Positions 18,901 to 28,051 of a stretch of DNA of 64,000 bases are shown here, in pieces; position 1 is the first letter of the stretch; every line of letters begins with the position of its first letter. The DNA lies in contig NZ_JAAIKC010000005.1 in the NCBI RefSeq assembly GCF_010820665.1, forward strand, positions 332,098 through 396,097. The letters are read 5' to 3'. Both the position numbers and the translations under genes were made by a program. The notes under the pieces were generated by a model. It was not told where the DNA came from. It did no database searches and saw nothing but the letters and a program-made list of their open reading frames with translations. The DNA comes from Paenibacillus sp. SYP-B3998 (GTDB lineage: Bacteria > Bacillota > Bacilli > Paenibacillales > NBRC-103111).

Positions 18901-20120
18901 AACTGCAAGCGATGACGATTGAAAAACCTAAGAACCCAAGTCCAGATCCGGGTTCAAAACCAGACACAAATCCAAGCCCTAATCAAGGTTCAGGTTCTGC
19001 AGAAACAAAACCTAGTAAAGAGAGAAATAGCAGTGGACTCCTTACACGTCAAATCAAAGAGCAAGATTTGATAAAACAGATTGAAGAAGGCAAGCTCGAA
19101 TTTGAGTTAGATCCTCAAGGTGAGGAAATCAGTTTGCCGAGCCATATTTCTCAGTTGCTTAAAGATAAACCATTGGTATTTAACATAGGGAAAATAAAGG
19201 TTTCCTTGAATCCTCAGGCACTGAAGCTAGCTGATACGAATCAAAAGAATGCAAGCCAGATTGTATTAACAATTGATAGAAATCAAGCTGCCAAAATTGC
19301 AAAAATTAAAGCCGCACAATCATTTACAAATGCTGCTCTCAGTCCTGCAGGTGATCTAATTACCCTATCACTCGATGTTTTATCGACGGATGGTACTAAA
19401 ACAATCGTTAAAACAGATGAAACGGTTTCAATCTCTCTTTCAATGGAGAGCTCAACGAATAAGTCACTGGTCGGTTTTTATGCTTTGAAGCAGGATGGTT
19501 CAGCTCATTTTGTGACAAGCAAGAAGACAAACACAAGCATGAATGCCCAAGTAAGCCCGAACGGACAATATGTGCTACTGGAATATACAAGAACCTATGC
19601 TGACGTGGCTAAGGAGCACTGGGCCGCAAGTATAATTAAAGAACTCTCGGCACAGCATATTATAGAAGGGATCGATGATACTCATTTTGCTCCAGAACAA
19701 GTTGTTACTCGTGCAGAATTCGTAGCTATGCTAGTAAGAAAGCTAGGGCTTCAAGCCACTAGCAAAAGCAATTTTAGTGATGTAGCCCCAACAAATTGGT
19801 ATGCCGAAGCGGTAACAGCAGCACAAGATGCTGGTATTGTAAATGGCACTAGCGCTAACAAGTTTGGTCCCAACGATACGATTTCTCGTCAGGAAATGGC
19901 CACTATCGTAATAAGAGCTTATGAGTACCTTCATGGGAAATTAGCTTTAGATGGTCAATACGATTTCAAAGATATGATAAATGCAGATGAGTGGGCGTTA
20001 GAATCCTTACAGAAGGCCAAAAAATTAGGCTTAATGAGTGGTTATGTAGAAGGGGATGTTAGACCTTTAGAAAAAGCCACACGTGCTGAATCCGCTAAGC
20101 TAATCAACATGACGAATTAA
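15978..20120 (+). CDS. S-layer-anchored multidomain metallophosphoesterase
   Basis: 1380 residues, starting at TTG 15978 behind GAGGAG. Order: signal peptide (1-38, ending in AAAEN); a carbohydrate-binding-like beta domain (about 45-205, EDFEN start, WVDDVRLIYE end); an Ig/Big-type domain (210-310); a cohesin-like domain (315-445); a fibronectin-like domain of purple acid phosphatase type (610-710); a metallophosphoesterase with DSHTN (about 721), GGDIVDD (755), GNHD (788) and GHDH (897) metal ligands; a Pro/Ser linker (985-1015); and three SLH domains (about 1207-1380) for attachment to pyruvylated wall polymer. The enzyme should act outside the cell on phosphate esters. Domains and metal ligands are seen; the substrate is unknown. 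Confidence 0.9.
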   Translation: MLKTEITKRLLSIVNKAAVIPMLFTILAGALPPVGIAAAENASPNTLVIEDFENNLSDVKLIQKRNFSGAMSLESDPKHVRSGKNSVRIDYDYIGVKENPSYVYVGPAAGSIPITGNPKKMGMWVYGNNDGHQIFSKFRDGSGKSFEVEYLDENIGVNWYGWKYIEGKIPEGKVGPIVLDIYMRIEQSIFDKKNKGTVWVDDVRLIYEDTPNEDMEIPTLNVVAPGNNTNVETNRPLIQLLTADAQSGIDPNSIQVDINGHSVKAAYDAPKGVIQYQSAAPMAGGYHTVHAAVYDRSGNPAEINSTFFIRDGVQYQIEAPSEVISNKTFPLKLQVKNADQLKGSYAKLSFDPQTLEITSAESKIAESLVTQNKIDNVKGEYQFELQGLNNHSLSADGTLALLTFKVKPTAKMERGELFKSIGINDGSFQFTVGEAVYASVRPHTYKIGFPYVLTIKGSSLHSKSTMRVTDDVGVPVEGASIALPNPLNPQFYAKVNVTQSGIYASANLTSAKLASVSLGEQFFSSGVKSAGFIAVHLPDGKGTGWIPSGDVESGLSTDKWGKTDANGEIHTNLTTLALMSLGLQAVNGDKVSKVVILPIVPQLGADEPEFIRTFVTEDLKTTQSIVWRTAPRVEQGVIQYVKDSDFKTFDQPNIVEQATVSELVLAPDSTGEALFHKGLLKGLTPGTAYRYRVGYPGHWSASHIFKTEAASPDSFSFLFVTDSHTNNEEGFRIHQDLMKSAISNFPNTRFVMHGGDIVDDGGIMYQWEQDMKASEIYSASIPSAYALGNHDVKNGGKQVFMNALGLPNNGMKTQEHLTYSYDYEDTHVVVLNSEADEVDMKQQAIWLRENLNASKKKWTVAMFHRPAYHTEDGRGPELVTYYLAPVLEELGVDLVLVGHDHALAWTYPMKNGKPLKDGSKGTIYLVGGSSGWKFYDAVKHDYLNYLYDDNFPVYSAITINKDHIAVEARTTDGKQLQAMTIEKPKNPSPDPGSKPDTNPSPNQGSGSAETKPSKERNSSGLLTRQIKEQDLIKQIEEGKLEFELDPQGEEISLPSHISQLLKDKPLVFNIGKIKVSLNPQALKLADTNQKNASQIVLTIDRNQAAKIAKIKAAQSFTNAALSPAGDLITLSLDVLSTDGTKTIVKTDETVSISLSMESSTNKSLVGFYALKQDGSAHFVTSKKTNTSMNAQVSPNGQYVLLEYTRTYADVAKEHWAASIIKELSAQHIIEGIDDTHFAPEQVVTRAEFVAMLVRKLGLQATSKSNFSDVAPTNWYAEAVTAAQDAGIVNGTSANKFGPNDTISRQEMATIVIRAYEYLHGKLALDGQYDFKDMINADEWALESLQKAKKLGLMSGYVEGDVRPLEKATRAESAKLINMTN

Positions 20121-20149
20121 GAAGTAAATCGGTTTTTAACGATAATATG

Positions 20150-20187
20150 CCCCACTTATGGCTAAAAAGCCAAGGTGGGGTTTTTAT
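20150..20187 (+). terminator. Terminator of the SLH phosphoesterase gene
   Basis: CCCCAC pairs with GTGGGG and GGCT with AGCC, followed by five T. It starts 30 bases after the stop. Confidence 0.85.
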
Positions 20188-20293
20188 TTCACTTGAGATC
20201 CTTTACAATACTTTCCAATTGATTAGCAATAATCCGCGACATGTCCCTCTAAGACTAGCCCTTATTGGCAGGGTAGTTGGCTGTCCAAGTCTA

Positions 20294-20323
20294 TTGCCAA
20301 AGCAAAAGAACCTACACTATAAT
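20294..20323 (+). promoter_or_regulatory. Sigma-A promoter of the serine-hydrolase gene
   Basis: TTGCCA (20294-20299) and TATAAT (20318-20323) are 18 bases apart, 40 bases before the start codon. Confidence 0.7.
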
Positions 20324-20363
20324 GAAATGGAAATAAGTGTAAATTTAAAGGAGGATATACATA

Positions 20364-21455
20364 ATGAAGCGTGGTATGAAGGTGGTAATGGTTATGACAA
20401 TTTGCACACTGAGTATTCTTTCCGGATGCAGCCAAACACAGAAGGCTTCTTCAAATCTAGTTCAAGAGAAAGGAAAGGCGGCATCATACGTTTGGAAGGA
20501 GGCTTTGCCTAAGGACATGGGGATGGATGAGGTTATTTTGAATCAAATGGATAGCGCTGTAGAGAGCAAACACACCAGAACCTACAGTGTGCTTATTGTA
20601 AGAAATGGACATATCGTTTTTGAAAAATATTATCATAACAAAACAAGAAATACCCCAACTGGCGTATTTTCTGTAACTAAAAGTGTGTTGTCGGCTTTGA
20701 CGGGAATCGCGATTGAGAAGGGCTATGTCAAAAATGTCGATCAAAAAATTTCTGATTTTCTGCCTCAAGTATTTAGTGATGTGACCGATAGCCGCAAAAA
20801 GGAAATCACGATCAAACAAGCCTTGTCCATGACGGGAGGCCTAGAGTCGGTGGACAATACGATTGGTGTATGGTTTCAAAGCCCAGATTGGAATATGAAT
20901 ACAATAAATAAACCTTTACGCAATGAGCCGGGCAGCAAATTTGAATACAATACAGGTCTCCCGCATTTGCTTTCTGGTGTTTTGACCAAGGCCACAGGGA
21001 TGTCTACGGAGCAATTTGCGAATAAATATTTGTTTGGTCCTTTGGATATTACCAATTATGAATGGAGTCAAGATCCCCAAGGAATTACGAGCGGAGGAAC
21101 CCGGCTTTCTCTAACACCAAGAGATATGGCTAAACTAGGCTACCTCTATTTGCATGAGGGCGAATGGGAAGGACAGCCTATCGTGTCAAAAAAGTGGGTC
21201 CAAGCTTCGATTCATAAGCAGGTGGAGGTGGATGCCAATACGGATTATGGCTATTTGTTCTGGCTCCCTGACGTGAAAGACAAGAATGGCAAGAAGGTGT
21301 TTGCCTTTGAGGCAAACGGGTATGGCGGACAATATATTCGTGTTATCCCTGAATGGAATTTAGTTGTTGTAATGACTTCGAATCCGGATTCAAGCGCGAA
21401 TTCTAGCCCCGAAGAGCTTATGAGAACGTATATTTATCCCTCTATTAAGTCATAA
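20364..21455 (+). CDS. Beta-lactamase-fold serine hydrolase lipoprotein
   Basis: 363 residues behind AAGGAGG. A lipoprotein signal ends in SILSGC with Cys at residue 22. The class C beta-lactamase/DD-peptidase fold is shown by SVTK (Ser 103, Lys 106), YNT (Tyr 195) and a C-terminal GYGGQ strand in place of the KTG triad. Such proteins include esterases, D-aminopeptidases and wall-modifying enzymes; few are true beta-lactamases. It is anchored outside the membrane. It stands alone between its own promoter and the sugar-transporter cluster. Confidence 0.88.
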   Translation: MKRGMKVVMVMTICTLSILSGCSQTQKASSNLVQEKGKAASYVWKEALPKDMGMDEVILNQMDSAVESKHTRTYSVLIVRNGHIVFEKYYHNKTRNTPTGVFSVTKSVLSALTGIAIEKGYVKNVDQKISDFLPQVFSDVTDSRKKEITIKQALSMTGGLESVDNTIGVWFQSPDWNMNTINKPLRNEPGSKFEYNTGLPHLLSGVLTKATGMSTEQFANKYLFGPLDITNYEWSQDPQGITSGGTRLSLTPRDMAKLGYLYLHEGEWEGQPIVSKKWVQASIHKQVEVDANTDYGYLFWLPDVKDKNGKKVFAFEANGYGGQYIRVIPEWNLVVVMTSNPDSSANSSPEELMRTYIYPSIKS

Positions 21456-21471
21456 GAAACATCCCCTCGCA

Positions 21472-21493
21472 GCATAACTCAGAAATGTTATGC
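21472..21493 (+). terminator. Small hairpin after the serine-hydrolase gene
   Basis: GCATAAC and GTTATGC pair around an 8-base loop, followed by GCTTTCATTG. Weak T run, so a possible terminator only. Confidence 0.4.
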
Positions 21494-21602
21494 GCTTTCA
21501 TTGATTTCTATCACATTTCATTGATCCTGCAAGTAGGCGGCATAGCCCCTTTCCCATTAATATGAAGTCATAACAGCTACGAACAAAGAAAGGGTGGTCG
21601 GT

Positions 21603-22565
21603 TTGAGAGAAACCGCGACAGTAGTCCACACGGATCGCCCGGTGGTGAAACCTCGCAAATCCAAGCTAGTGTCTTGGCTGAAGCAATGGCCATTGCAGAT
21701 CATGGTGTTGCCAGCACTCGTATTAATTTTGGTTTTTAGTTATTTTCCAATGTACGGCGTTATCATCGCGTTTCAGGATTACTCGGTATTTAAAGGGTTC
21801 TGGAACAGTCCGTGGGTAGGCTTTAAGCATTTCATTGATTTTTTTCAATCTCCTGAGCTTACCTTGGTTATGCGAAATACACTCGTCATCAGCTTCTTGA
21901 AGTTAGCGTTTGGCTTTCCTGCTCCCATCATCTTGGCCATTCTACTGAACGAAGTAAGGAGCATGATATTCAAACGGGTCGTTCAAACCGTAAGTTATCT
22001 GCCTTACTTCCTCTCATGGGTGATCGTCGCGAACTTCGCGATCTCGATGTTATCAACCGATAATGGAAGCGTAAACATCTTGCTTGGAAAGCTGCATCTA
22101 ATCGATGAACCGATTCCCTATTTATCGGTACCAGAATATTTCTGGACGATTCTCGTTACCACGAATGTTTGGAAAGAAATCGGCTTTGCCTCCATTGTGT
22201 ATTTAGCGGCGATTGCCTCTATTGATCCTAACTTGTACGAGGCAGCCGCAATCGATGGGGCAAGCCGCTTCCGCATGACGTATTTGATAACGCTTCCGAG
22301 TATTTTGCCTGTTGTTGTTATCTTTTCGATCCTTGCCATAGGCAACTTGTTGAATGCAGGTTTTGAAGACCTGCTGTTGCTCGGCGTGAATCCAGCGCTT
22401 CGCGATGTATCAGACGTCATCGATACATATGTGTTCCGTATGGGTATCAACTTAAACCGGTATTCGTTCGCAACGGCCGTTGGATTATTTAAAGCCATTG
22501 TAAGCGTCGGACTGCTGACGTTAGCGAATTATTTCGCAAGACGTACCGGCAACAGCTTGTGGTAG
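21603..22565 (+). CDS. ABC transporter permease, LplB-type (CUT1 family)
   Basis: 320 residues from the TTG at 21603, with AAAGGGTGG upstream; a GTG at 21594 overlaps that site. Six membrane segments. The EAA loop is seen as EAAAIDGASRFRMTYLITLP near residues 216-235. The N-terminus WPLQIMVLPALVL and FSYFPMYG are characteristic of LplB/YtcP-system permeases, which import oligosaccharides in Paenibacillus. The partner permease starts just after the stop. No ATPase gene is in the cluster, so a shared MsmX-like ATPase elsewhere is expected. Confidence 0.92.
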   Translation: MRETATVVHTDRPVVKPRKSKLVSWLKQWPLQIMVLPALVLILVFSYFPMYGVIIAFQDYSVFKGFWNSPWVGFKHFIDFFQSPELTLVMRNTLVISFLKLAFGFPAPIILAILLNEVRSMIFKRVVQTVSYLPYFLSWVIVANFAISMLSTDNGSVNILLGKLHLIDEPIPYLSVPEYFWTILVTTNVWKEIGFASIVYLAAIASIDPNLYEAAAIDGASRFRMTYLITLPSILPVVVIFSILAIGNLLNAGFEDLLLLGVNPALRDVSDVIDTYVFRMGINLNRYSFATAVGLFKAIVSVGLLTLANYFARRTGNSLW

Positions 22566-22576
22566 GAGGACTTTCA

Positions 22577-23464
22577 ATGAAATTTGCTTTTGAAGACCGG
22601 ATATTCAGTATAGTCACTCACATTGCGCTTGCGTTATTAGCTTTTGTTACCTTTTATCCGTTCTGGAATTCTGCCGTTATTGCGTTCAACGAGGGCACGG
22701 ATACTAGCTTAGGTGGCATTACCTTTTGGCCGAGAGAATTTACGCTTGAGAACTTTGAAATCGTTCTAAAAGACATTCGCATTTTGAAAGGCTTTGGTAT
22801 TTCGATTTCCCGGACCGTCGTCGGCACATTCTTGACGATTGCAGCCACGGCAATTTTCGCTTATGGCATGTCCCGCAAGGAGTTAATCGGTCGAGGCTAT
22901 TATATGGTGTTTTGCATCATTACGCTATACTTTGGCGGGGGGCTTATCCCAACGTATATATTGATTCGCAATCTAGGGATGTTCGACTCTTTCTGGGTGT
23001 TCGTAATACCTTCCATTATTAGCGTGTGGAGCATGATTATTTTCCGTACCTTTTTCAGGGAAATTCCGCCCGGCTTGGAGGACTCAGCACGTATTGATGG
23101 CTGTGGTTATTGGGGCACTTTTTTGCGAGTGGTGCTGCCGCTCTCTGGCCCGGTCATAGCGACGCTCTCGCTGTTCACGGCAATTGCCCATTGGAACGAT
23201 TGGTTTGTCGCTTCTATTTATATTAACAACAATGATTTATTGCCTGTGCAAACGCTGCTTAAGCAAACGCTCGATTCTAATATCGCTTCCGAGTTAAATG
23301 CAGATACGGCAGCAGCAAGCTTTCTTGCTAAACGACAGTCGTTCACGACCAAATCACTGACGATGGCCACAATGATGGTTACCGCAATTCCTATCATTCT
23401 TGTTTATCCGTTTTTACAGCGGTTTTTCGTTAAAGGCGTGCTTGTGGGTTCATTAAAAGAGTAG
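22577..23464 (+). CDS. ABC transporter permease, LplC/YtcP-type (CUT1 family)
   Basis: 295 residues from the ATG at 22577 behind TAGGAGG. Six membrane segments; the EAA loop is seen as EDSARIDGCGYWGTFLRVVL near residues 173-192. The C-terminus VKGVLVGSLKE is the family's usual ending. Second permease of the importer. Confidence 0.93.
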   Translation: MKFAFEDRIFSIVTHIALALLAFVTFYPFWNSAVIAFNEGTDTSLGGITFWPREFTLENFEIVLKDIRILKGFGISISRTVVGTFLTIAATAIFAYGMSRKELIGRGYYMVFCIITLYFGGGLIPTYILIRNLGMFDSFWVFVIPSIISVWSMIIFRTFFREIPPGLEDSARIDGCGYWGTFLRVVLPLSGPVIATLSLFTAIAHWNDWFVASIYINNNDLLPVQTLLKQTLDSNIASELNADTAAASFLAKRQSFTTKSLTMATMMVTAIPIILVYPFLQRFFVKGVLVGSLKE

Positions 23465-23536
23465 TCGTTATTGGGGCTTCAAAGCGATAAGCTTTAGGCA
23501 TAGATGAATACAGAAATGGGAAGGGGTACAACGTTC

Positions 23537-25204
23537 ATGAACAATCGGCTCAAAAAAGGGATTGCACCACTCACGGTCATGATAGCACTGGGAACGATTA
23601 TTGCTGGATGCTCCGGTGGGGACAAAGGAACGACGCCTAGCTCGACGTCAGGCACGACCGGAACGGCAGCGCCAGTTGCCACAAAGCAAGAAACATGGAA
23701 GCTAGGCAGTGAACCGCTTAGTTTCACCATTTTTGGTAACTACGGCTGGTATACAATGCCGCCATGGGGTAAAGACATCTTTTCTAAAAATGTTCAAGAT
23801 AAAATGAAACTTAATATCACGGCAATTAACGCTGGTGGGAATTCCGAAACAAAACTAAATACGATGATTGTCGGTGGAGATTTGCCAGACGTCATCTGGG
23901 GCGATCGCGATAAGTTTGAGCGTCTAAGAGAAAATGGCGTGCTTGTGCCTCTTGACCCTTATTTGGAAAAATACCCGAACCTTAAAAAGTGGGCAGGCGA
24001 TGAAATTCTTAACATGCTGCGCGCCAAAGACGGCAAGCTCTACATGTTTCCAAACTGGTATACGAACAAGCCAACTGGCAATGCCGGCTATGTTATCAAC
24101 AAGAAAATCTATGACGAGCTCGGCAAGCCGAAATTGGAAACAACCGATGATTTATATAGCTACTTGAAGCTGGTTAAAGAGAAGTACCCGAACGTGATTC
24201 CGTTTGAGCCAGGGCAAGCTAAAGAAGGCAAAGGCGTGGATATTCTGTATTCTGCATTCGCAGAAAATAATCCGGCCAGCTACGCAGGTACGCTGCGTGC
24301 TTTACCGAAAGATGGGAAGTTTACGTCGTTATTCGCGGATCCCGTTTATAAGGAAGCGATGGTTTTCGTTAACAAGCTGCATCGTGAGAAGTTGATGACA
24401 CAGGATGCTTTGACGCAGACAGTCGATCAGGTTCGGGAGAAAGTGAACACAGGTCGTGTGGCCGTATTCGTCGATGTTACAGCTATTGAGTATGCCTCCA
24501 AGGGGCATGCACAGCTTGTGAAAAATGATCCGAATGCAGGTTACTTTATGATTTGGCCGATCCACAAGCCAGGACTCGATAAAAATAAAATTATGGTAGC
24601 CCATTACGATCGACTTGGCTGGAATGCCGCCGCTATCACAACAAAGGCCAAAGATCCTGAGAAAATTTTCGCCGCTCTTGATTGGATGACAAGCCCAGAG
24701 GGGACACGCGATCTGATCTGGGGTCCTGAGGATATGTACTGGAAAGGTGTAGACGGGGATGGCTTGCCGAACTTGACGGATAAGTTTTTCGCTGAGCCGG
24801 AAGAACGGACGAAGAACATGAATGCTACCAATGATCTTCAATTCGTCGGCAACGCCACATTGAATGACAAGATTAAAGTGAAGGCGGAGCTTTCATTACC
24901 GGAAGATAAGCGTTCATGGGAGACCAAATACCAAGATGCTATCACTTGGAAAACACATATGGATCTGACAGCTATGAGAGGCATCGAGCCTGCACCGGAC
25001 AGCCCGGAAGGAATTATCCGCGAACGCTGGATTGAGCTCTATAAGAAAGTTCGCGGTCAAGCGATACTTGCGAAGAGCGAACAAGAAGTCATCGAGATTA
25101 TTGACAAAGGCGAGAAAGATGCGCAAACATTGGGTGTTCAGAAATTAAATGATTATTTAACTGCGAAATGGAAGGAAAATGAAGCAAAGATGAAGAAAAA
25201 ATAA
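23537..25204 (+). CDS. Extracellular solute-binding lipoprotein, LplA-type
   Basis: 555 residues from the ATG at 23537. A lipoprotein signal ends in TIIAGC (Cys near residue 25), followed by a Gly/Ser/Thr linker. Family 1 solute-binding fold; the large size (over 500 residues) is typical of Paenibacillus oligosaccharide-binding proteins. Visible elements: GGDLPDVIWGDRD near 118 and WAGDEILNMLRAKDGKLYMFP near 156-176 (only partly listed). Ligand likely a complex sugar, not identifiable here as no glycoside hydrolase is adjacent. A strong terminator follows the stop. Confidence 0.92.
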   Translation: MNNRLKKGIAPLTVMIALGTIIAGCSGGDKGTTPSSTSGTTGTAAPVATKQETWKLGSEPLSFTIFGNYGWYTMPPWGKDIFSKNVQDKMKLNITAINAGGNSETKLNTMIVGGDLPDVIWGDRDKFERLRENGVLVPLDPYLEKYPNLKKWAGDEILNMLRAKDGKLYMFPNWYTNKPTGNAGYVINKKIYDELGKPKLETTDDLYSYLKLVKEKYPNVIPFEPGQAKEGKGVDILYSAFAENNPASYAGTLRALPKDGKFTSLFADPVYKEAMVFVNKLHREKLMTQDALTQTVDQVREKVNTGRVAVFVDVTAIEYASKGHAQLVKNDPNAGYFMIWPIHKPGLDKNKIMVAHYDRLGWNAAAITTKAKDPEKIFAALDWMTSPEGTRDLIWGPEDMYWKGVDGDGLPNLTDKFFAEPEERTKNMNATNDLQFVGNATLNDKIKVKAELSLPEDKRSWETKYQDAITWKTHMDLTAMRGIEPAPDSPEGIIRERWIELYKKVRGQAILAKSEQEVIEIIDKGEKDAQTLGVQKLNDYLTAKWKENEAKMKKK

Positions 25205-25207
25205 GAT

Positions 25208-25253
25208 GGAAAGCTTAGGGTGCACATGATGTGCACCCACTTTCCATTTTTAT
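25208..25253 (+). terminator. Terminator between binding-protein and response-regulator genes
   Basis: GGAAAG/CTTTCC and GGGTGCACA/TGTGCACCC stems with a 2-base loop, then five T. Expression of the regulator pair is thereby partly separated from the transporter. Confidence 0.85.
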
Positions 25254-25281
25254 AATAAACATAACGCAAGGAGGGTGCTTC

Positions 25282-26109
25282 ATGTACAAAGTGCTTATCG
25301 CCGACGATGAGACGCTGGATTTGGAAGGAATGAAGGCATTCATCCCGTGGGAATCACTTGGTATGGAAATCGTCGGCGCTGTGACGAACGGGTTCTCTGC
25401 GTGCGAGCTAATCGAACACGAGAAGGTCGATGTGCTTGTTACTGACGTCAATATGCCCAATATGTCGGGTTTGGAATTAGCTAGACATGTTAAGGAACGG
25501 TTCCAAGATGTTAGGGTCATATTTGTAAGCGGTTATCGTGATTTCCAGTATGTGAAAGAAGCTCTTTCGCTGCAAGCGTATAGCTACGTGCTTAAGCCAG
25601 TAAACGATGAAGAGCTGATACAATCGCTAGAGCGCATCCGCTTTGATTTGGATGAAGCGCAGAAACGAGATCAGGCAGCCAAAGAGATGCAGCGCGTTTT
25701 GTCAGCCGGAGGTCGGCAGCTGCAAACCGGTTTGGAAGCCAGTAAGCTGAGCGATGTTGGAGGGGAGCGAGCGATTCCTCACAGCGGCAAAAATCTGAAG
25801 CTGATTCAGCAAATCATTGAAGAGATACAAAGAGGTCTCGATCAGACGTTGACGCTGAAGGATGTGGCAGACAAATTTGATTTCTCGCCGAACTATCTTG
25901 GACAACTGTTCAAGGAAGTGATGGGCCAGTCCTTTCACGAATATCTTGTTGCTTTACGGATGGAGAAAGCGGGGGAACTTCTGCGTAATCCGAAGCTGCG
26001 TATTTACGAGGTTGCCCATCAAGTGGGGTATCGGTATATGCCTTATTTTAGCAAACAATTCAAGGAAACGTATCGGATGACCCCGGTCGAATTTCGCAAT
26101 GGTTTATAA
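25282..26109 (+). CDS. YesN-type response regulator (receiver plus AraC DNA-binding domain)
   Basis: 275 residues from the ATG at 25282 behind AAGGAGGG. Receiver domain with acidic pocket (ADDE, 7-10), phosphoacceptor Asp 55 in VTDVNMPN and Lys near 106 (LKPVND). The C-terminal AraC domain (about 175-273) has two helix-turn-helix units (TLKDVADKFDFSPNYLGQLF and IYEVAHQVGYRYMPYFSKQF). Pairs with the YesM-type kinase whose gene overlaps it by 11 bases. Such pairs usually control the adjacent sugar transporter. Confidence 0.94.
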   Translation: MYKVLIADDETLDLEGMKAFIPWESLGMEIVGAVTNGFSACELIEHEKVDVLVTDVNMPNMSGLELARHVKERFQDVRVIFVSGYRDFQYVKEALSLQAYSYVLKPVNDEELIQSLERIRFDLDEAQKRDQAAKEMQRVLSAGGRQLQTGLEASKLSDVGGERAIPHSGKNLKLIQQIIEEIQRGLDQTLTLKDVADKFDFSPNYLGQLFKEVMGQSFHEYLVALRMEKAGELLRNPKLRIYEVAHQVGYRYMPYFSKQFKETYRMTPVEFRNGL

Positions 26110-27982
26110 AGCTTTCATGAAGATGCTCGTACGAAACCGCCGAAAAACAGCTGCTGCTCTTTCAGGTTTAGAAGAGAAGAAATTTGTACCTTTTGGGTAC
26201 AAGTTGATGTTTTCATATTTACTATTAACCCTTTTTCATGTGTTGTTATTCGGATATTTCGCCAATTGGATATTCGTCGATTCCATACGCAAGCAGACGA
26301 GCGATAACGTACAGGCGGCGCTTCGCCAGATGAAGGACAACATCACGTATAAAATGAAGGATACGGTACGTCTATCCGACATGATTTATTACGATGATAC
26401 GATTTCAGCGCGATTGCGGCAATACCAGGAAGGATGGTATAGCTACGAATCGACCACGGACTATTTATTGCCCAAGTTTGATAGTGTGCTGAAGGCGACT
26501 AACCGTCACATCTGGCTTGTTGTTTATTTGCGTAACGAAACGCTTCCAGAAATATATAATTCATACAGCGATACAGACCCACTGACTTATGCTGGTCAAA
26601 GCTATGATCTATACCATATGAAACGGATTTCTGAAAGCGAATGGTATCGTGATTTCCCGCCTGAGCGCTACGGAGAAACGATGCAATGGCAGCAGATTGA
26701 GCGAGACGAGGAGTTCCGCAATATATCTCTGTTGCGCCGAATGATCGATACGAAGACCCTTCGCCGAAATATGGACAGCGGCTTTATGCGGCTGACCGTG
26801 AAGTTGTCTGATTTGTTTGAAACGGTATCACCTGATTTCGGCAAAGGTACCTCAGTTCGTGTCGAGAATGGCGCTGGGCAAATCTTGTTCGAAACAGGGG
26901 TGCGTGAAGCTGAACGTATCAAAGAAGACGGACAAGAGAATTACCTGACCATCACGGAGCCATTTCAAGATTTGGATTGGCGGCTTGTCGCCAGCATTCC
27001 TAAGGAGTGGGTAGAAAAGGATGCTCGAAAGGTTAAGCTGTTAACCGTAGGGATCGGTTCAGTTAGTTTCTTTCTTTTTGTATGCGTTGGTGTCTTTCTC
27101 TCCCGCTATTTCTCTAAGCGAGTTTCTCGCATTGTCAGGGTGCTGGATTCGTTCCGGCATGGTGATTTTCATAAACGTATACGATTCAAGGGACGGGATG
27201 AATTTTCGACAATTTCTCAATCGATTAACGCCATGGTCGAGCACATGGATGAGTTGATTCAGGAGGTGTATGTAACTAGTCTGAAGAAAAAAGAAGCGGA
27301 ATTAGAGTCGCTTCAGGCTCAAATTAATCCACATTTTTTGTACAATACGTTGTCGTCTATTAGTTTGCTTGCTAAATTCGGAGAGGTCGAACAGCTGCAT
27401 CGTATGGTAAGCAATTTAGCGTTGTTTTATCGACTTTCCTTAAATGAGGGTCGTACCATTATCCCGGTTGCGAACGAATTAGAGCAGGCTAAAGCGTATT
27501 TGGACATCCAAAAGGTAAAGTACACCGATCGCCTTGACGTTTTGTTCGAGGTTGATCCTGATCTGCTGCGCTATGAGATGGTGAAGCTGCTGCTTCAACC
27601 CTTTCTTGAAAATGTGCTTAAATATGCATGGTGTGGAGATCGTGTGCATATTCGAGTTACTGGACAGCGAATTGATGATGATATTGAATTGCGTATTATT
27701 GACGATGGGGTCGGTATGAAGCCAGAGACCTTGCGTCGAATAATGAGGTACGATGGGGACGAGGAGACAGGGTACGGCATCCGCAACGTACAGCAGCGAA
27801 TCCAACTGCATTATGGCAAAGCCTATGGTATACAGATTCATAGTAGGTTGGGCATTGGAACGGCGGTAGCGATACGAATTCCTTGCGTGCGGCGGACAGC
27901 GCCGTATGTGATAAAAGAGGTTGCCCGAGAAACAGATGGGCAGTCAGATAAGTTAGGGGCAAGTTCTGCGAAAGAGCCATAA
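26099..27982 (+). CDS. YesM-type sensor histidine kinase
   Basis: 627 residues. A membrane helix near 33-56, a large extracellular region (about 57-308) and a second helix (about 309-335) are followed by HAMP (336-390), His_kinase (INPHFLYNTLSS, His near 413) and an ATPase domain (LLQPFLENVLKYA, DDGVGM, GYGIRNVQQRI). The extracellular domain should sense a sugar or the binding protein. The start at 26099 overlaps the regulator; 26117 is an alternative. The long C-terminal tail after the ATPase domain is not conserved by eye. Confidence 0.93.
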   Translation: MVYKAFMKMLVRNRRKTAAALSGLEEKKFVPFGYKLMFSYLLLTLFHVLLFGYFANWIFVDSIRKQTSDNVQAALRQMKDNITYKMKDTVRLSDMIYYDDTISARLRQYQEGWYSYESTTDYLLPKFDSVLKATNRHIWLVVYLRNETLPEIYNSYSDTDPLTYAGQSYDLYHMKRISESEWYRDFPPERYGETMQWQQIERDEEFRNISLLRRMIDTKTLRRNMDSGFMRLTVKLSDLFETVSPDFGKGTSVRVENGAGQILFETGVREAERIKEDGQENYLTITEPFQDLDWRLVASIPKEWVEKDARKVKLLTVGIGSVSFFLFVCVGVFLSRYFSKRVSRIVRVLDSFRHGDFHKRIRFKGRDEFSTISQSINAMVEHMDELIQEVYVTSLKKKEAELESLQAQINPHFLYNTLSSISLLAKFGEVEQLHRMVSNLALFYRLSLNEGRTIIPVANELEQAKAYLDIQKVKYTDRLDVLFEVDPDLLRYEMVKLLLQPFLENVLKYAWCGDRVHIRVTGQRIDDDIELRIIDDGVGMKPETLRRIMRYDGDEETGYGIRNVQQRIQLHYGKAYGIQIHSRLGIGTAVAIRIPCVRRTAPYVIKEVARETDGQSDKLGASSAKEP

Positions 27983-28051
27983 GGGCATACGGCGTTCTAT
28001 TCGCAAGTTGGAATGGAGATTGTTTGCTGGTACGCTTGTTGTAAGGATGTT

